Source of the DNA: Lachancea mirantina
Taxonomy: Eukaryota; Ascomycota; Saccharomycetes; Saccharomycetales; Saccharomycetaceae
NCBI GenBank assembly: GCA_900074745.1
Contig: LT598464.1
Coordinates: 575,079 to 639,078, forward strand
Length of the DNA: 64,000 nt
Reading direction: 5' to 3'
Shown here: in pieces, positions 1 to 9,123 of the stretch
Numbering within the stretch: the first letter of the stretch is position 1
Layout of the letters: each line of letters starts with the position of its first letter
The notes under the pieces: model-generated
Database searches by the model: none
Told to the model about the DNA's origin: nothing
The model's input: only the letters and a program-made list of their open reading frames with translations
Made by a program: the position numbers and the translations under genes

Positions 1-643
1 CTCGGGGATAAAGATATTGATAGACTGTTCTTTTGACGATTTGATGAATGATCGGGAGATCGTGAGTTTGAGTACACAATTGACGCGTGCGTATTCGTGG
101 AATAAACGTGAAAATTATTTCGCAGACGTGAAAGTGACGGGGTTCGATAAGAGACTGAAGGTTCGGTTTGAAAAGGATTTAGAAAATTCGAATTTTGGAG
201 AATGGAAGAATTTCGAGTTTGTCGAGAATGCGACGTTGCCTACGGAGAACGCGATTTATTTGACGGCTGACGCTGATGATACAATTGAAAAACTCGAGCC
301 GGGTGTCACGTATATTGTTGGTGGTATTGTCGACAAGAATCGGCATAAATCTCTGTGTTACAACAAGGCCAAAGAACTGGGTATTAGAACGCGGAAGTTG
401 CCCATTTCCCAATTCGTTAACGTGCACGGGAGACACGTGCTAACGACGGCACATGTCGTTCAACTTATGCTCAAGTATTTTGATCATCGCGATTGGAAGG
501 AGGCTTTTGAGAGTGTGCTTCCACAGAGGAAGTTGGAGGAAACCACTGAGGGTGTGCTGCAAGGAAATCCGGGAGACGGCTCAGACCAGAGCGGCGAGGA
601 GGACAAAGAGCAGGACAGCGAAGAAGACATAGATGACGCATAA
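1..643 (+). CDS. TRM10: tRNA (guanine-9-N1) methyltransferase, C-terminal part, cut by window edge
   Basis: The open frame runs in from the left edge (first full codon at base 2) to a TAA at 641-643, leaving 213 residues; the S. cerevisiae protein has 293. Trm10 is a SPOUT-fold, SAM-dependent enzyme that methylates N1 of G9 in several tRNAs. The visible part carries the SPOUT core: an IDCSFDD strand at the start, the segment [13 protein letters not shown] (bases about 310-350) with the conserved GGIVDKN loop that holds the proposed catalytic Asp, and [19 protein letters not shown] before the conserved SVLPQRK end. An acidic Glu/Asp/Gln tail follows. The neighbour YPQ1 downstream matches the S. 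cerevisiae order YOL093W-YOL092W. The N-terminus is outside the window. Identification is by recognised family sequence and synteny. Confidence 0.93.
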   Translation, partial: SGIKILIDCSFDDLMNDREIVSLSTQLTRAYSWNKRENYFADVKVTGFDKRLKVRFEKDLENSNFGEWKNFEFVENATLPTENAIYLTADADDTIEKLEPGVTYIVGGIVDKNRHKSLCYNKAKELGIRTRKLPISQFVNVHGRHVLTTAHVVQLMLKYFDHRDWKEAFESVLPQRKLEETTEGVLQGNPGDGSDQSGEEDKEQDSEEDIDDA

Positions 644-1084
644 GCTGCGCACGACTGTAAATACGTGTATACAGTTTAAGTCGCCTCGCCTCCTAAGGTC
701 ACACATAGACCGTCTACAAATCCGACATTTCATTGTTTCCTATGGTAAGTCTAACAGGCACACAGGCACCAACGTTTATGCAACATGCATAGAATAGTCC
801 TTTCCGTGCATTGAATTTCTAGAACAAAATCGTTTCTTTTTTGATTCTCGTCGTTTTCACGCCGCAATTTTCTTTTTCAATTTTTTTCCGTCGGCTTTTT
901 TTGGAATTTTTTTTTCTCCGTTCGTTGGTATGACCCATTAAGCCCATCACAGCTTCTTTGCAGAGAGCACGCTTGCTAGAAGTCATTCAAGTGAACACCA
1001 AAGACGTATCTGACACGTTGTTTACCGGTTTTGTTAGTGACTGAACGTATCTGATTGAATCAGCTGAAATTGGTTTATCCAAAA
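644..1084. other. intergenic TRM10-YPQ1
   Basis: No gene seen. Contains a long T-rich tract around 835-920, typical of a nucleosome-poor yeast promoter, upstream of the YPQ1 start. In-frame TTG at 1055 is not taken as the start because an ATG follows at 1085 where the homology begins. Confidence 0.6.
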
Positions 1085-2005
1085 ATGATTCCTATAGTTT
1101 TAGATGCGCAAAATGTTAGCGGTATTGCCGGGTCAATCTCCATTGCATGTTGGGTGATCGTTTTCGTTCCACAGATTTATGAGAATTTTTATAGAAGATC
1201 TGCCGATGGGTTGTCGATGTTGTTCGTGGTTCTGTGGCTTGCTGGTGACATTTTCAATCTTTTAGGTGCGATGCTTCAACATTTATTACCTACGATGATT
1301 CTTCTTGCTGCATATTACACCGTTGCAGACATAATTTTATGGTTACAATGTATTTGTTATGGAACCGAACAAAAAGTTGACCCTGTACATTTGTCGCCTG
1401 CCAATCCAATCAATGAGAGTGTACTTGAAGACGTTTTCAACGAACACCAACCGTTGCTGAGGTCTCACAAGCATAATACGGTTCAAACTGTTTCGGAGAC
1501 TGCAACAGAATCATCATCACAAGTCAATGTAAGGGCCAATGGGTCTGCCTCTGGTTCTGGCAGTAACACGAGAAGAAACCTCTTGAGAACCGTAGTGGTG
1601 TTGGGTGTCGTGTTAGGTGGATTTTTGTCCTGGTATGTTTCCTATGCGAATAATCCAGACCGTGTCCCAGAAGAACCAGATTTGTCCATGAACTGGCTCG
1701 CGCAATTTTTCGGCTACCTCAGCGCAGTGCTGTACTTGGGTTCAAGAGTGCCCCAGATACTATTAAATTTCCAAAGAAAGTCCTGCGAGGGTATCTCATT
1801 TTTGTTTTTCCTGTTCGCATGTCTTGGCAACATTACTTTCATTTTGTCAGTTTTGAGCGTCTCTGTGAAACCCCGATACTTATTGGTCAACGCCTCATGG
1901 CTCATCGGAAGTATCGGTACCCTTCTCATGGATTTCGCCATTTTCCTACAGTTTTTCCTCTACGAATCTGAATCAACGCCCATGGATGACGAACCGACGG
2001 TATGA
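1085..2005 (+). CDS. YPQ1: PQ-loop vacuolar basic amino acid transporter (YPQ1/RTC2 type)
   Basis: A 306-residue membrane protein, close in length to S. cerevisiae Ypq1 (308). Ypq proteins sit in the vacuolar membrane and move cationic amino acids out of the vacuole. Two PQ-loop repeats are visible: VFVPQIYENFYR near residues 26-37, and RVPQILLNFQRKSCEG near 220-236, each followed by hydrophobic helices (seven membrane segments in the family). A polar loop of about 90 residues links them and includes the conserved HLSPANPIN and EHQPLLRS segments; the latter looks like a dileucine-type sorting signal. The start is the ATG at 1085; the earlier in-frame TTG at 1055 is unlikely. In the duplicated S. 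cerevisiae genome this locus corresponds to both YOL092W (YPQ1) and YBR147W (RTC2/YPQ3), so this single gene is probably the pre-duplication form. Confidence 0.92.
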   Translation: MIPIVLDAQNVSGIAGSISIACWVIVFVPQIYENFYRRSADGLSMLFVVLWLAGDIFNLLGAMLQHLLPTMILLAAYYTVADIILWLQCICYGTEQKVDPVHLSPANPINESVLEDVFNEHQPLLRSHKHNTVQTVSETATESSSQVNVRANGSASGSGSNTRRNLLRTVVVLGVVLGGFLSWYVSYANNPDRVPEEPDLSMNWLAQFFGYLSAVLYLGSRVPQILLNFQRKSCEGISFLFFLFACLGNITFILSVLSVSVKPRYLLVNASWLIGSIGTLLMDFAIFLQFFLYESESTPMDDEPTV

Positions 2006-2304
2006 AAGAAAAAGAACGAGACCCCACCACCACGTCCCTAATAACACTGTTTATATATGTGCAGCACTACGCTGCTAATTCTATTTTGTCGAGACGTTGG
2101 GTCGTCACTTTCTCTAAACGTCAGGCGTCACACTAATAATCGCTTTAATGAAACTTGTCATTGTTGTGTCAAGGCCACAAAAGTTTTGGGAAAGATATAA
2201 AAGACGTTGTCGCATTGTCTTAAAGACATTTCACCCTAGTGAGCTTCATCTTCTTTTTTATTTAAGGCCGGGACCAGAACTAGCGTTCATTTTATTAGAA
2301 TACG
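2006..2304. other. intergenic YPQ1-SPO21
   Basis: About 300 bases, no gene. It holds the 3' end of YPQ1 and the promoter of the meiotic gene SPO21, including the Ndt80-type element listed separately at 2174-2182. Confidence 0.5.
2174..2182 (+). promoter_or_regulatory. Ndt80-type middle sporulation element (MSE)
   Basis: GCCACAAAA matches the consensus gNCRCAAAW at all positions and lies about 120 bases upstream of the SPO21 ATG. Middle meiotic genes in S. cerevisiae, including SPO21, are driven by Ndt80 through this element. Function here is inferred; one short match alone is weak evidence. Confidence 0.5.
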
Positions 2305-4446
2305 ATGCCTTTACTGTCTGTGAAGCATTACAACACCGTATCGGAGCCAGATATTTTGAAAATCAATCCCGATGAGATCGCGCATTTTAGTGGTCAATCC
2401 ATGCGGGTACGCGATGACACCGAGTTAACTTCTTCTGATGAGGAAGAAGTGGAGTTATTAGATGGTGAAATTACGAGGTCTGGGAAACGGTCGTGGTTTC
2501 AACAAGAAAGCAGACCTCACACTGCCTCATCTAACCCCAAAGCTAGTACCAGGTCAAATGAACAAGGGACAAGACCCAAAAGCTCATCCCCGTTCAAGCG
2601 AAGCCTTAGCGCATTGTTCAAGAAAGGCGAAGATTTGGACAGTGACTTTGTTGTTGATGACCCCACGTCCGTGGCTCCGAGAGAATCAAACGCTTCAAAA
2701 TGTGCCTCGGACATTACTATCGACAATAATGTCCACTCTTCTCGGTTTTGGAGATCCTGGAAGATGCGGCATCATCAACATCATGAAAAGCCTTCGTTGA
2801 ACGCCACAGCACCTCTTGACAACCAAGAAGAGATCGAGAATGGCCGTAAGAATGACATAAAAGCGGCGACGCCAAGTGACAGTGTCCGTGGGTCTAACAA
2901 GGCAAGACTTATGGAATTGGAAATTGACGACGATTTGATGCATTTCGATCGTTTGGCAGCAGGTAATCGTGCCAAGTCTACCGAGGATGAGTCTAATGAG
3001 CGGAACGACGACAAGGAAGCTGAAGACTTGCTTTGTGAAAAATCCGTGAAAATGTCGTCTCCATTGACGCCTGTCGACGACGAAGCATCTTGGGTTAACT
3101 CTAAAAAGGCTTTTGATTTTGGTAGTTATGAAAACATCTACCAAACTTCAAAGGCCTACATGACAGAATCATTTGAATTCGATTCTCTCCCGTTGCAAAA
3201 GAATTCTCGTACTTATGTCAATTTTCTGAGTATCATTCAGCTACTTGATGGAGCGCCGAGTGAAATCTTGAATAAGGCATCACTCCTTGATTTTTCCGGA
3301 TCACTATTGCAAGTGTTGCAAAAGACGCTTCTTAGTGTTGGTGGTCCGCAAAATGGTGTCACGCAGGACAAAGTTGTGGAGAGCAATGTCAAGAATGAAC
3401 TTTATTTGATGGAGGAGAAATATGAACAAGCAAAACAAGAGCTTTGCAACGCCCGACTTGACATTAACCGTCTAGAGCAAGAGATGGATGAAACCCAGGT
3501 TTTATTGAAGAGAAATAGAAGCCATGCCTTATCGTTGGAACAGGTTTTGGAAAAAGAACGAGAATCATGGACGGCTTTGGAAATAGGATACAAACGCAAC
3601 ATTGACCAAAAAATAACTGAAATCAAAGTCTTAAATGAGAAACAAACGCAGTTAATAGCTGGCCATGCTATGGAGAAAGACAATCTGCAATCGATGTTAA
3701 ATGAATACAAGCAAGAACTGAAGAATTCGCATCAAACGCACGAGAAATTGGTTGATGAGTATGAGCTGCAAACAAAAGAGTTTCGCATAATTACCAGCCG
3801 TTCTACGACTCTACAAGAGTCATGTCAACAACAACAGCAACTCGCGGAAAAGGCTACACAAGCGAATCTTACGTTACAAAAGGATTTCCAGAGAGAGAGA
3901 AACAAAGTCCTGGATCTTCGTCGTGACAACAGACTGCTCAAAAAACAGACGGATTTGCTCACTGCACACAAGACCAATGCGTTGCAATTCATGGCACAAA
4001 TTATGATGTCTTACAAAAATGTCATTGACAACCAAACCATGAAAGAATACGATGAGTATCTCGAATGGCTCAATAAAGACCAATTTTCGGACATTTCGAT
4101 TCTTAAGACCAAGAGAGAACTTTCAGACGCGGAACTCAGTAAACAATTACAACAGCAGCGTGATAAAGTTGCCAAATTCTATCATGATTTTGCTAAAATA
4201 AAAGTTTTAGACCAAGTTTTCTCCAAACACGTATCCTACATGCGTTCGAACTCGTTCTTGTCTCAACAACTAAAGGGACTGCGTAAGCAGATACAGGACA
4301 ATGAAGACTACATTAAGCGTCTTTTGAAAGATTGCAAGACGCAAAGGACATTAATTTCCAAACAACACAGCCGGCTTTTGAACAAGACATCACCAGATTC
4401 GGCAAGTGCAAACGACAACAACAGTAAAATAATACTTAAACCATAA
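2305..4446 (+). CDS. SPO21: meiotic spindle-pole outer plaque coiled-coil protein (SPO21/YSW1 ortholog)
   Basis: A 713-residue protein, longer than S. cerevisiae Spo21/Mpc70 (609). Spo21 forms the meiosis II outer plaque of the spindle pole body, where prospore membranes begin to grow. The first 300 residues are polar and acidic with a Ser-rich basic stretch (KSSSPFKRSLSALFKK); a conserved-looking globular segment follows around 285-350. From about 365 to 690 the sequence is a long heptad-like coiled coil rich in Gln, Glu, Lys and Leu. The identification rests on coiled-coil architecture plus position between YPQ1 and MSH2, exactly as YOL092W-YOL091W-YOL090W; YBR148W (YSW1) is the second S. 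cerevisiae copy of the same ancestral gene. A middle-meiotic MSE-like site lies upstream. Sequence similarity in this family is low, so the call leans on synteny. Confidence 0.8.
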   Translation: MPLLSVKHYNTVSEPDILKINPDEIAHFSGQSMRVRDDTELTSSDEEEVELLDGEITRSGKRSWFQQESRPHTASSNPKASTRSNEQGTRPKSSSPFKRSLSALFKKGEDLDSDFVVDDPTSVAPRESNASKCASDITIDNNVHSSRFWRSWKMRHHQHHEKPSLNATAPLDNQEEIENGRKNDIKAATPSDSVRGSNKARLMELEIDDDLMHFDRLAAGNRAKSTEDESNERNDDKEAEDLLCEKSVKMSSPLTPVDDEASWVNSKKAFDFGSYENIYQTSKAYMTESFEFDSLPLQKNSRTYVNFLSIIQLLDGAPSEILNKASLLDFSGSLLQVLQKTLLSVGGPQNGVTQDKVVESNVKNELYLMEEKYEQAKQELCNARLDINRLEQEMDETQVLLKRNRSHALSLEQVLEKERESWTALEIGYKRNIDQKITEIKVLNEKQTQLIAGHAMEKDNLQSMLNEYKQELKNSHQTHEKLVDEYELQTKEFRIITSRSTTLQESCQQQQQLAEKATQANLTLQKDFQRERNKVLDLRRDNRLLKKQTDLLTAHKTNALQFMAQIMMSYKNVIDNQTMKEYDEYLEWLNKDQFSDISILKTKRELSDAELSKQLQQQRDKVAKFYHDFAKIKVLDQVFSKHVSYMRSNSFLSQQLKGLRKQIQDNEDYIKRLLKDCKTQRTLISKQHSRLLNKTSPDSASANDNNSKIILKP

Positions 4447-4855
4447 ATTCGGGGCAAGAAACAAACATCGCATATCATTTGACTGGCTATAGATGAATTT
4501 TTAAAAAAATCTGTTTTAATATATTTTAATTTCATCAAAAATCATTGAAATTTCACGCTAAGAAATTGCTTTGAATGGTAAAATCAAGCCTATTTGGCTC
4601 TTAAAGTGACTAAATTTTAATGCCTTTTGTCTTAAATATCTATACTCAAAGGAACGGTTCTATCTGTTAATGGTGGTGTAATCGATACTTAATCGATCAA
4701 AGGTCGTTCTAAAGAGAACGCGTGACCAACTTTAGAAGATTTGAAGATCACGAAACGCGTAAAAAAAATTACGCGTCAAGGGTATTCATCAAACTGTTTG
4801 ACAGATTTCAGGATATCGTGGGACCTCTACTGAGTTCTTAATTGATAAACTCCAG
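4447..4855. other. intergenic SPO21-MSH2
   Basis: AT-rich stretch of about 400 bases with no gene. The right half is the MSH2 promoter with a cluster of ACGCGT boxes, listed separately. Confidence 0.6.
4718..4776. promoter_or_regulatory. three MCB (ACGCGT) boxes in the MSH2 promoter
   Basis: Exact ACGCGT hexamers occur at 4718-4723, 4755-4760 and 4771-4776, between about 80 and 140 bases upstream of the MSH2 ATG. MCB boxes bind the Mbp1-Swi6 factor MBF and drive G1/S transcription of replication and repair genes in yeasts. Three palindromic hexamers within 60 bases is well beyond chance in this AT-rich context. MBF control of this gene is inferred from that. Confidence 0.8.
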
Positions 4856-7735
4856 ATGTCGTCGTCGTCTAGACCTGAATTGAAATTCTCCGACGCTTCC
4901 GAAGAAAGGGGCTTCTATAAACGGTATGCAACGCTTCCGGAAAAGACATCGGAGACGATTAGAATTGTGGATAAGGGTGATTATTACACAGTTGTGGGCC
5001 AAGATGCTTTGTTTGTCGCAGATAGTGTTTATCACACAAATTCTGTCTTGAAAGATTGCCGTATAGATAGCAGCACAGCGAAACAGATCAAAGAACCATT
5101 GAAATATGTGACAATATCCCCACAAGTTCTTTCAGGATTGCTGAAAACGTGTTTATCAGAGCAAGGTTACAGAGTTGAGATTTATGATCGTGCGTGGAAA
5201 CTTCTGAAGACTGCTTCTCCAGGTAATATTGAGCAAGTAGACGATTTGATGAACTATTCGATGGATTCTTCGATAGTTTTAGCCAGCATCAAATTTCAAG
5301 CAAATGCACAAGAGGGCAATTGCGTACTGGGGATATCTTTTGTTGATAGCAGTTCTTCGAAAATTGGCATGTTGGATTTGGTCGACAATGAAGTTTATTC
5401 TAATTTAGAGAGTTTTGTCATTCAAATGGGCGTCAGAGAGTGTCTACTTCCTGACCAAAGGCACAATGAAAGTGTTGCCGCGGAACTAAAGAAAATGGTT
5501 GGCGTGTTGGATCGTTGCGCTTGTGTGACAACATTTGTGAAGAGTTCAGATTTTTCTCAAAAAGATGTCGAGGACGATCTTGTCAAGTTGATTGGAGATG
5601 AACTATCATTGTCGCTAATGAAATTTTCCAACCTGGCACTAGGAAGTTGCAACGCGTTACTCAAGTACCTCGAACTCTTGACGAATCCGGCAAATTATGG
5701 TAAATACGAATTGGTGACCCATTCCCTTTCGGAGTTTATGAAACTGGATGCATCTGCTCTGAAGGCTCTTAACATTTTCCCACCAAATAACTCGAATTCA
5801 AGTGGGCCGTCCATTACACAAAGTTTATCTGGCGGCGGTGGCAAAATTTCAAGCATTTTCCAACTTCTCAATAAGTGCAAAACCGCTGCTGGTGTGAGAC
5901 TATTGAATGAGTGGCTGAAACAACCTCTAACAGATCTTGAAGCAATTGTGAAAAGGCATGATCTTGTTGATTTCCTCATTGATCAGCTGGAACTAAGACA
6001 AATCCTCCAAACGGATTACCTGCCCGCAGTACCAGACGTCCGCAGACTCACGAAGAAATTGAACAAAAATGGTAACCTAGAAGATGTGCTTAAAATCTAC
6101 CAATTTGCTACCAGAGTCCCTGAAGTTGCACAACTTCTTGAGGACTACTTGAAAGATTTAGGCGAAGATTCGCATGTTCGAGATCTGGTCGTACAGACCT
6201 GGCTTGAACCACTTAATTCACACGTTACGCCGTTGGATAAATTCAGAGAAATGGTCGAGACAACGGTTGATCTTGATGCGTTGGAAGAAGCAAATGAGTT
6301 TATGATTAAAGTAGACTTCAACGAGGATTTAGCAAAGATTAGGGCAGAATTGGATATTTTAAAGGACAAAATCAAAGCAGCGCATTTGGACGCTGCCGAA
6401 GACCTTGGGTTCGACCCTGAAAAGAAGTTAAAGCTCGAGAATCATCATATGCACGGATGGTGCATGCGGCTGACAAGAAATGATGGCAAAGCTCTAAGAC
6501 AGCACAAGAAATATCTAGAGTTGTCCACCGTGAAAGCTGGTATCTATTTCAGTACGAAAGAGCTCAAGTCTGTTGCTGAACAAACAGCGCTGCTACAAAA
6601 AGAGTATGACAGGCTTCAGGAAGATTTAGTCAAGCAAATTGTCCAGATCACTTTAACTTACACACCTGTCTTGGAAAAACTGTCTATCGTGCTAGCCAAT
6701 TTGGATGTTTTGTGCTCGTTTGCGCACGTTTCGTCCTACGCGCCGCTGCCATATGTAAGACCCAAAATGCATGGGCTCGGAGCACAGCGGAAGACCGAAC
6801 TGATAGCCTCCAGGCATCCCGTCTTGGAAATGCTGGACGACGTCACATTCATATCCAACGACGTTAAAATGGAAAGCGGGAAAAGTGAGTTTTTGATCAT
6901 TACGGGTCCTAACATGGGTGGTAAGTCGACTTACATCCGCCAGGTGGGCGCTATTTCTCTAATGGCACAGATTGGATGTTTTGTGCCATGCGAAACGGCA
7001 GAAATAGCAGTGGTCGATGCCGTATTGTGTAGAGTCGGTGCCGGCGATTCTCAATTGAAAGGTGTCTCTACTTTCATGATGGAGATGCTAGAAACGGCGT
7101 CCATCTTGAAAAATGCCACGAAAAACTCTCTTATCATTGTCGATGAGTTGGGACGCGGTACCAGTACTTACGATGGTTTCGGGCTCGCGTGGTCCATATC
7201 CGAGCACATCGCTTCCAAGATCCACTGTTTCACGCTTTTCGCGACCCATTTCCACGAGCTCACCTCTCTGGCAGACAAGATCCCTACGGTACAGAACATG
7301 CACGTCATAGCTCATGTTGAACAAGCAAGCGTCGTGTCTCACAGCGCAGACGACATAACTCTTCTCTACAAAGTGGAACCTGGGATTTCGGATCAATCAT
7401 TCGGTATTCATGTCGCAGAAGTAGTCCAGTTTCCAACCAAGATTGTGTCCATGGCCAAACGTAAGGCCTCAGAGCTTGAACTACTGAAACAAGGTCCGGA
7501 AGCAATCAAAAGGCAGAATTGCAGTATAGAAGAGATCGCAAATGGTACTCAAGTCGTGAAAACCGTCCTGAAGGACTGGGTCGCGCAGGTTCGCGCAAAG
7601 AACCTTGACCGACCTGACGCTCTCTCAGAAGAACAGAACCAACAGAATATTGTCGATCTACTACGACAATTGTCAGACGAACCCAACGTGAAGGACAATG
7701 TCTTCGTCAAGGAAATCAAAGAACTGCTCATGTGA
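4856..7735 (+). CDS. MSH2: DNA mismatch repair ATPase MutS homolog 2
   Basis: A 959-residue protein (S. cerevisiae Msh2: 964). Msh2 pairs with Msh6 or Msh3 to recognise base mismatches and insertion/deletion loops in nuclear DNA. The N-terminal MutS domain begins at ERGFYKRYATLP (about residue 17). The lever/clamp region with coiled coils runs through the middle. The C-terminal ABC-type ATPase has Walker A GPNMGGKST at about 683-691, Walker B LIIVDELGRGTST at about 758-770 and the ATHFHEL segment (about 797-803). The C-terminal helix-turn-helix used for dimerisation is present to the end, so the gene looks intact. It starts at the first ATG, 80 bases downstream of an MCB cluster, which suggests S-phase expression. 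Synteny matches YOL090W; the S. cerevisiae YBR track has lost this gene. Confidence 0.98.
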   Translation: MSSSSRPELKFSDASEERGFYKRYATLPEKTSETIRIVDKGDYYTVVGQDALFVADSVYHTNSVLKDCRIDSSTAKQIKEPLKYVTISPQVLSGLLKTCLSEQGYRVEIYDRAWKLLKTASPGNIEQVDDLMNYSMDSSIVLASIKFQANAQEGNCVLGISFVDSSSSKIGMLDLVDNEVYSNLESFVIQMGVRECLLPDQRHNESVAAELKKMVGVLDRCACVTTFVKSSDFSQKDVEDDLVKLIGDELSLSLMKFSNLALGSCNALLKYLELLTNPANYGKYELVTHSLSEFMKLDASALKALNIFPPNNSNSSGPSITQSLSGGGGKISSIFQLLNKCKTAAGVRLLNEWLKQPLTDLEAIVKRHDLVDFLIDQLELRQILQTDYLPAVPDVRRLTKKLNKNGNLEDVLKIYQFATRVPEVAQLLEDYLKDLGEDSHVRDLVVQTWLEPLNSHVTPLDKFREMVETTVDLDALEEANEFMIKVDFNEDLAKIRAELDILKDKIKAAHLDAAEDLGFDPEKKLKLENHHMHGWCMRLTRNDGKALRQHKKYLELSTVKAGIYFSTKELKSVAEQTALLQKEYDRLQEDLVKQIVQITLTYTPVLEKLSIVLANLDVLCSFAHVSSYAPLPYVRPKMHGLGAQRKTELIASRHPVLEMLDDVTFISNDVKMESGKSEFLIITGPNMGGKSTYIRQVGAISLMAQIGCFVPCETAEIAVVDAVLCRVGAGDSQLKGVSTFMMEMLETASILKNATKNSLIIVDELGRGTSTYDGFGLAWSISEHIASKIHCFTLFATHFHELTSLADKIPTVQNMHVIAHVEQASVVSHSADDITLLYKVEPGISDQSFGIHVAEVVQFPTKIVSMAKRKASELELLKQGPEAIKRQNCSIEEIANGTQVVKTVLKDWVAQVRAKNLDRPDALSEEQNQQNIVDLLRQLSDEPNVKDNVFVKEIKELLM

Positions 7736-8059
7736 TTGCGAATCTTGTCGTCGTCGAGTTCCCCGGACTTCATTTTTCCCTCGTTGGTAGCTACCATCAG
7801 GGGTGTTGCATCTTTCGGAGTCGAACGGTTTGCGATTGCATAGCTTGTTACCATACACAACTAGGTAGTCTATTGCAATAGTTGTTGATGTATTATTGCA
7901 GTAGCGCAAAGAACCGGTAAATGACAGAGAAATGGTGTAAGTAATATCTTTATTAACAAGATTGAATAATGAACTATATAAAGCGGTCCGTAGCGATTTG
8001 TGTGGATATCATGAAAGATTAGTTTTCTACTGAAAGCATAACTGACAGGCCAAGCAATA
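7736..8059. other. intergenic MSH2-ARA1
   Basis: No gene. The ARA1 promoter has a TATA-type sequence TATATAAA at 7975-7982, about 80 bases before the ATG. Confidence 0.5.
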
Positions 8060-9037
8060 ATGCTACACCCTAGAAACACGGAAGTATTCTTCACGCTCAA
8101 CAATGGCGTTAGAATGCCAGCGCTTGGTTTAGGTACCGCTGCAGAACCTCCCAAAACACTTCCACCTACAAAACAAGCCGTCAAGGCCGCTGTTAAGGCA
8201 GGTTACAGATTGATCGATACTGCTTGGGCCTATGGAACAGAACCTTACATTGGAGAAGCATTGAAGGAACTATTCGAAGAAGGCGTGGTCAAAAGAGAAG
8301 ACCTGTTCATCACGACCAAAGTTTGGCCCACACACTGGGATCTCGTTGAAAAATCGTTGGAAGAGTCATTGAAAAGTTTAGGAGTAGAATACGTTGATCT
8401 TTTGCTCCAACACTGGCCAGTGTGTTTCGAAAGAGTTTCCGATCCCAACGGAGTCAACGGAATTGCACGTAACCCAACCAGTTCTGACGGTAAACCGCTT
8501 CTCAATAAGAAGGGTGACCACAAAGAGACCTGGAGGCAGATTGAAAGCTTATATTTGAAGAAAGACCCCAGAATCAGGGCAGTCGGTGTGTCAAACTTCC
8601 CAAGTGAATATTTGGACGATCTTCTCAAAACTGCCAAAGTTGTACCCGCGGTCAACCAAGTGGAACTTCATCCACAGTTTTCGCAATTGAAGCTTCGCGA
8701 GACATGTAAAAACCATCACATTATACTGGAATCGTATTCGCCGATGGGGGCTAATGGAGCGGCATTGACCGAATTATCAATAGTACAAGAACTGGTCAAG
8801 AAATACGACGCCAGTCCAGGTGCGGTCTTAATCTCTTACCATGTGAGACAAGGTGTAGTGACGGTGCCACTGTCTCAGAACCCAAAAAATATTGCTGCAA
8901 ATGTTGAACTTGTTCCCTTAACGCAGCAAGACATTGATGCCCTCAACAAGAACGGTGAAGAACATATAGTACGCTATCGTGACGAACAGTTTGCTTATCC
9001 TGTTCCAGGGTTCCGTGAAGGTCACGAGCGGGCATAA
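8060..9037 (+). CDS. ARA1: NADP-dependent aldo-keto reductase, D-arabinose dehydrogenase type
   Basis: A 325-residue aldo-keto reductase; S. cerevisiae Ara1 has 344, the difference being mostly a shorter N-terminus here, since the sequence begins at the MLHP block that is internal in Ara1. Ara1 oxidises D-arabinose and related sugars and reduces dicarbonyls with NADP(H) in the cytosol. The full AKR catalytic tetrad is visible: Asp53 and Tyr58 in LIDTAWAYGTE, Lys87 in ITTKVWP and His118 in LLLQHWP. The cofactor-binding segments VGVSNF and VNQVELHP follow, so the enzyme should be active. It is tail-to-tail with the HAL9/TBS1 gene. In S. cerevisiae the equivalent is YBR149W beside TBS1 (YBR150C), on the other duplicated track from MSH2. 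Confidence 0.93.
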   Translation: MLHPRNTEVFFTLNNGVRMPALGLGTAAEPPKTLPPTKQAVKAAVKAGYRLIDTAWAYGTEPYIGEALKELFEEGVVKREDLFITTKVWPTHWDLVEKSLEESLKSLGVEYVDLLLQHWPVCFERVSDPNGVNGIARNPTSSDGKPLLNKKGDHKETWRQIESLYLKKDPRIRAVGVSNFPSEYLDDLLKTAKVVPAVNQVELHPQFSQLKLRETCKNHHIILESYSPMGANGAALTELSIVQELVKKYDASPGAVLISYHVRQGVVTVPLSQNPKNIAANVELVPLTQQDIDALNKNGEEHIVRYRDEQFAYPVPGFREGHERA

Positions 9038-9123
9038 GTACATTAGTTGCTAATTAATTTCAATTGAATGCCATATTATGAACTTTTTGGCGTTACGTTA
9101 ATAATATGAAAGAATAGGATTTG

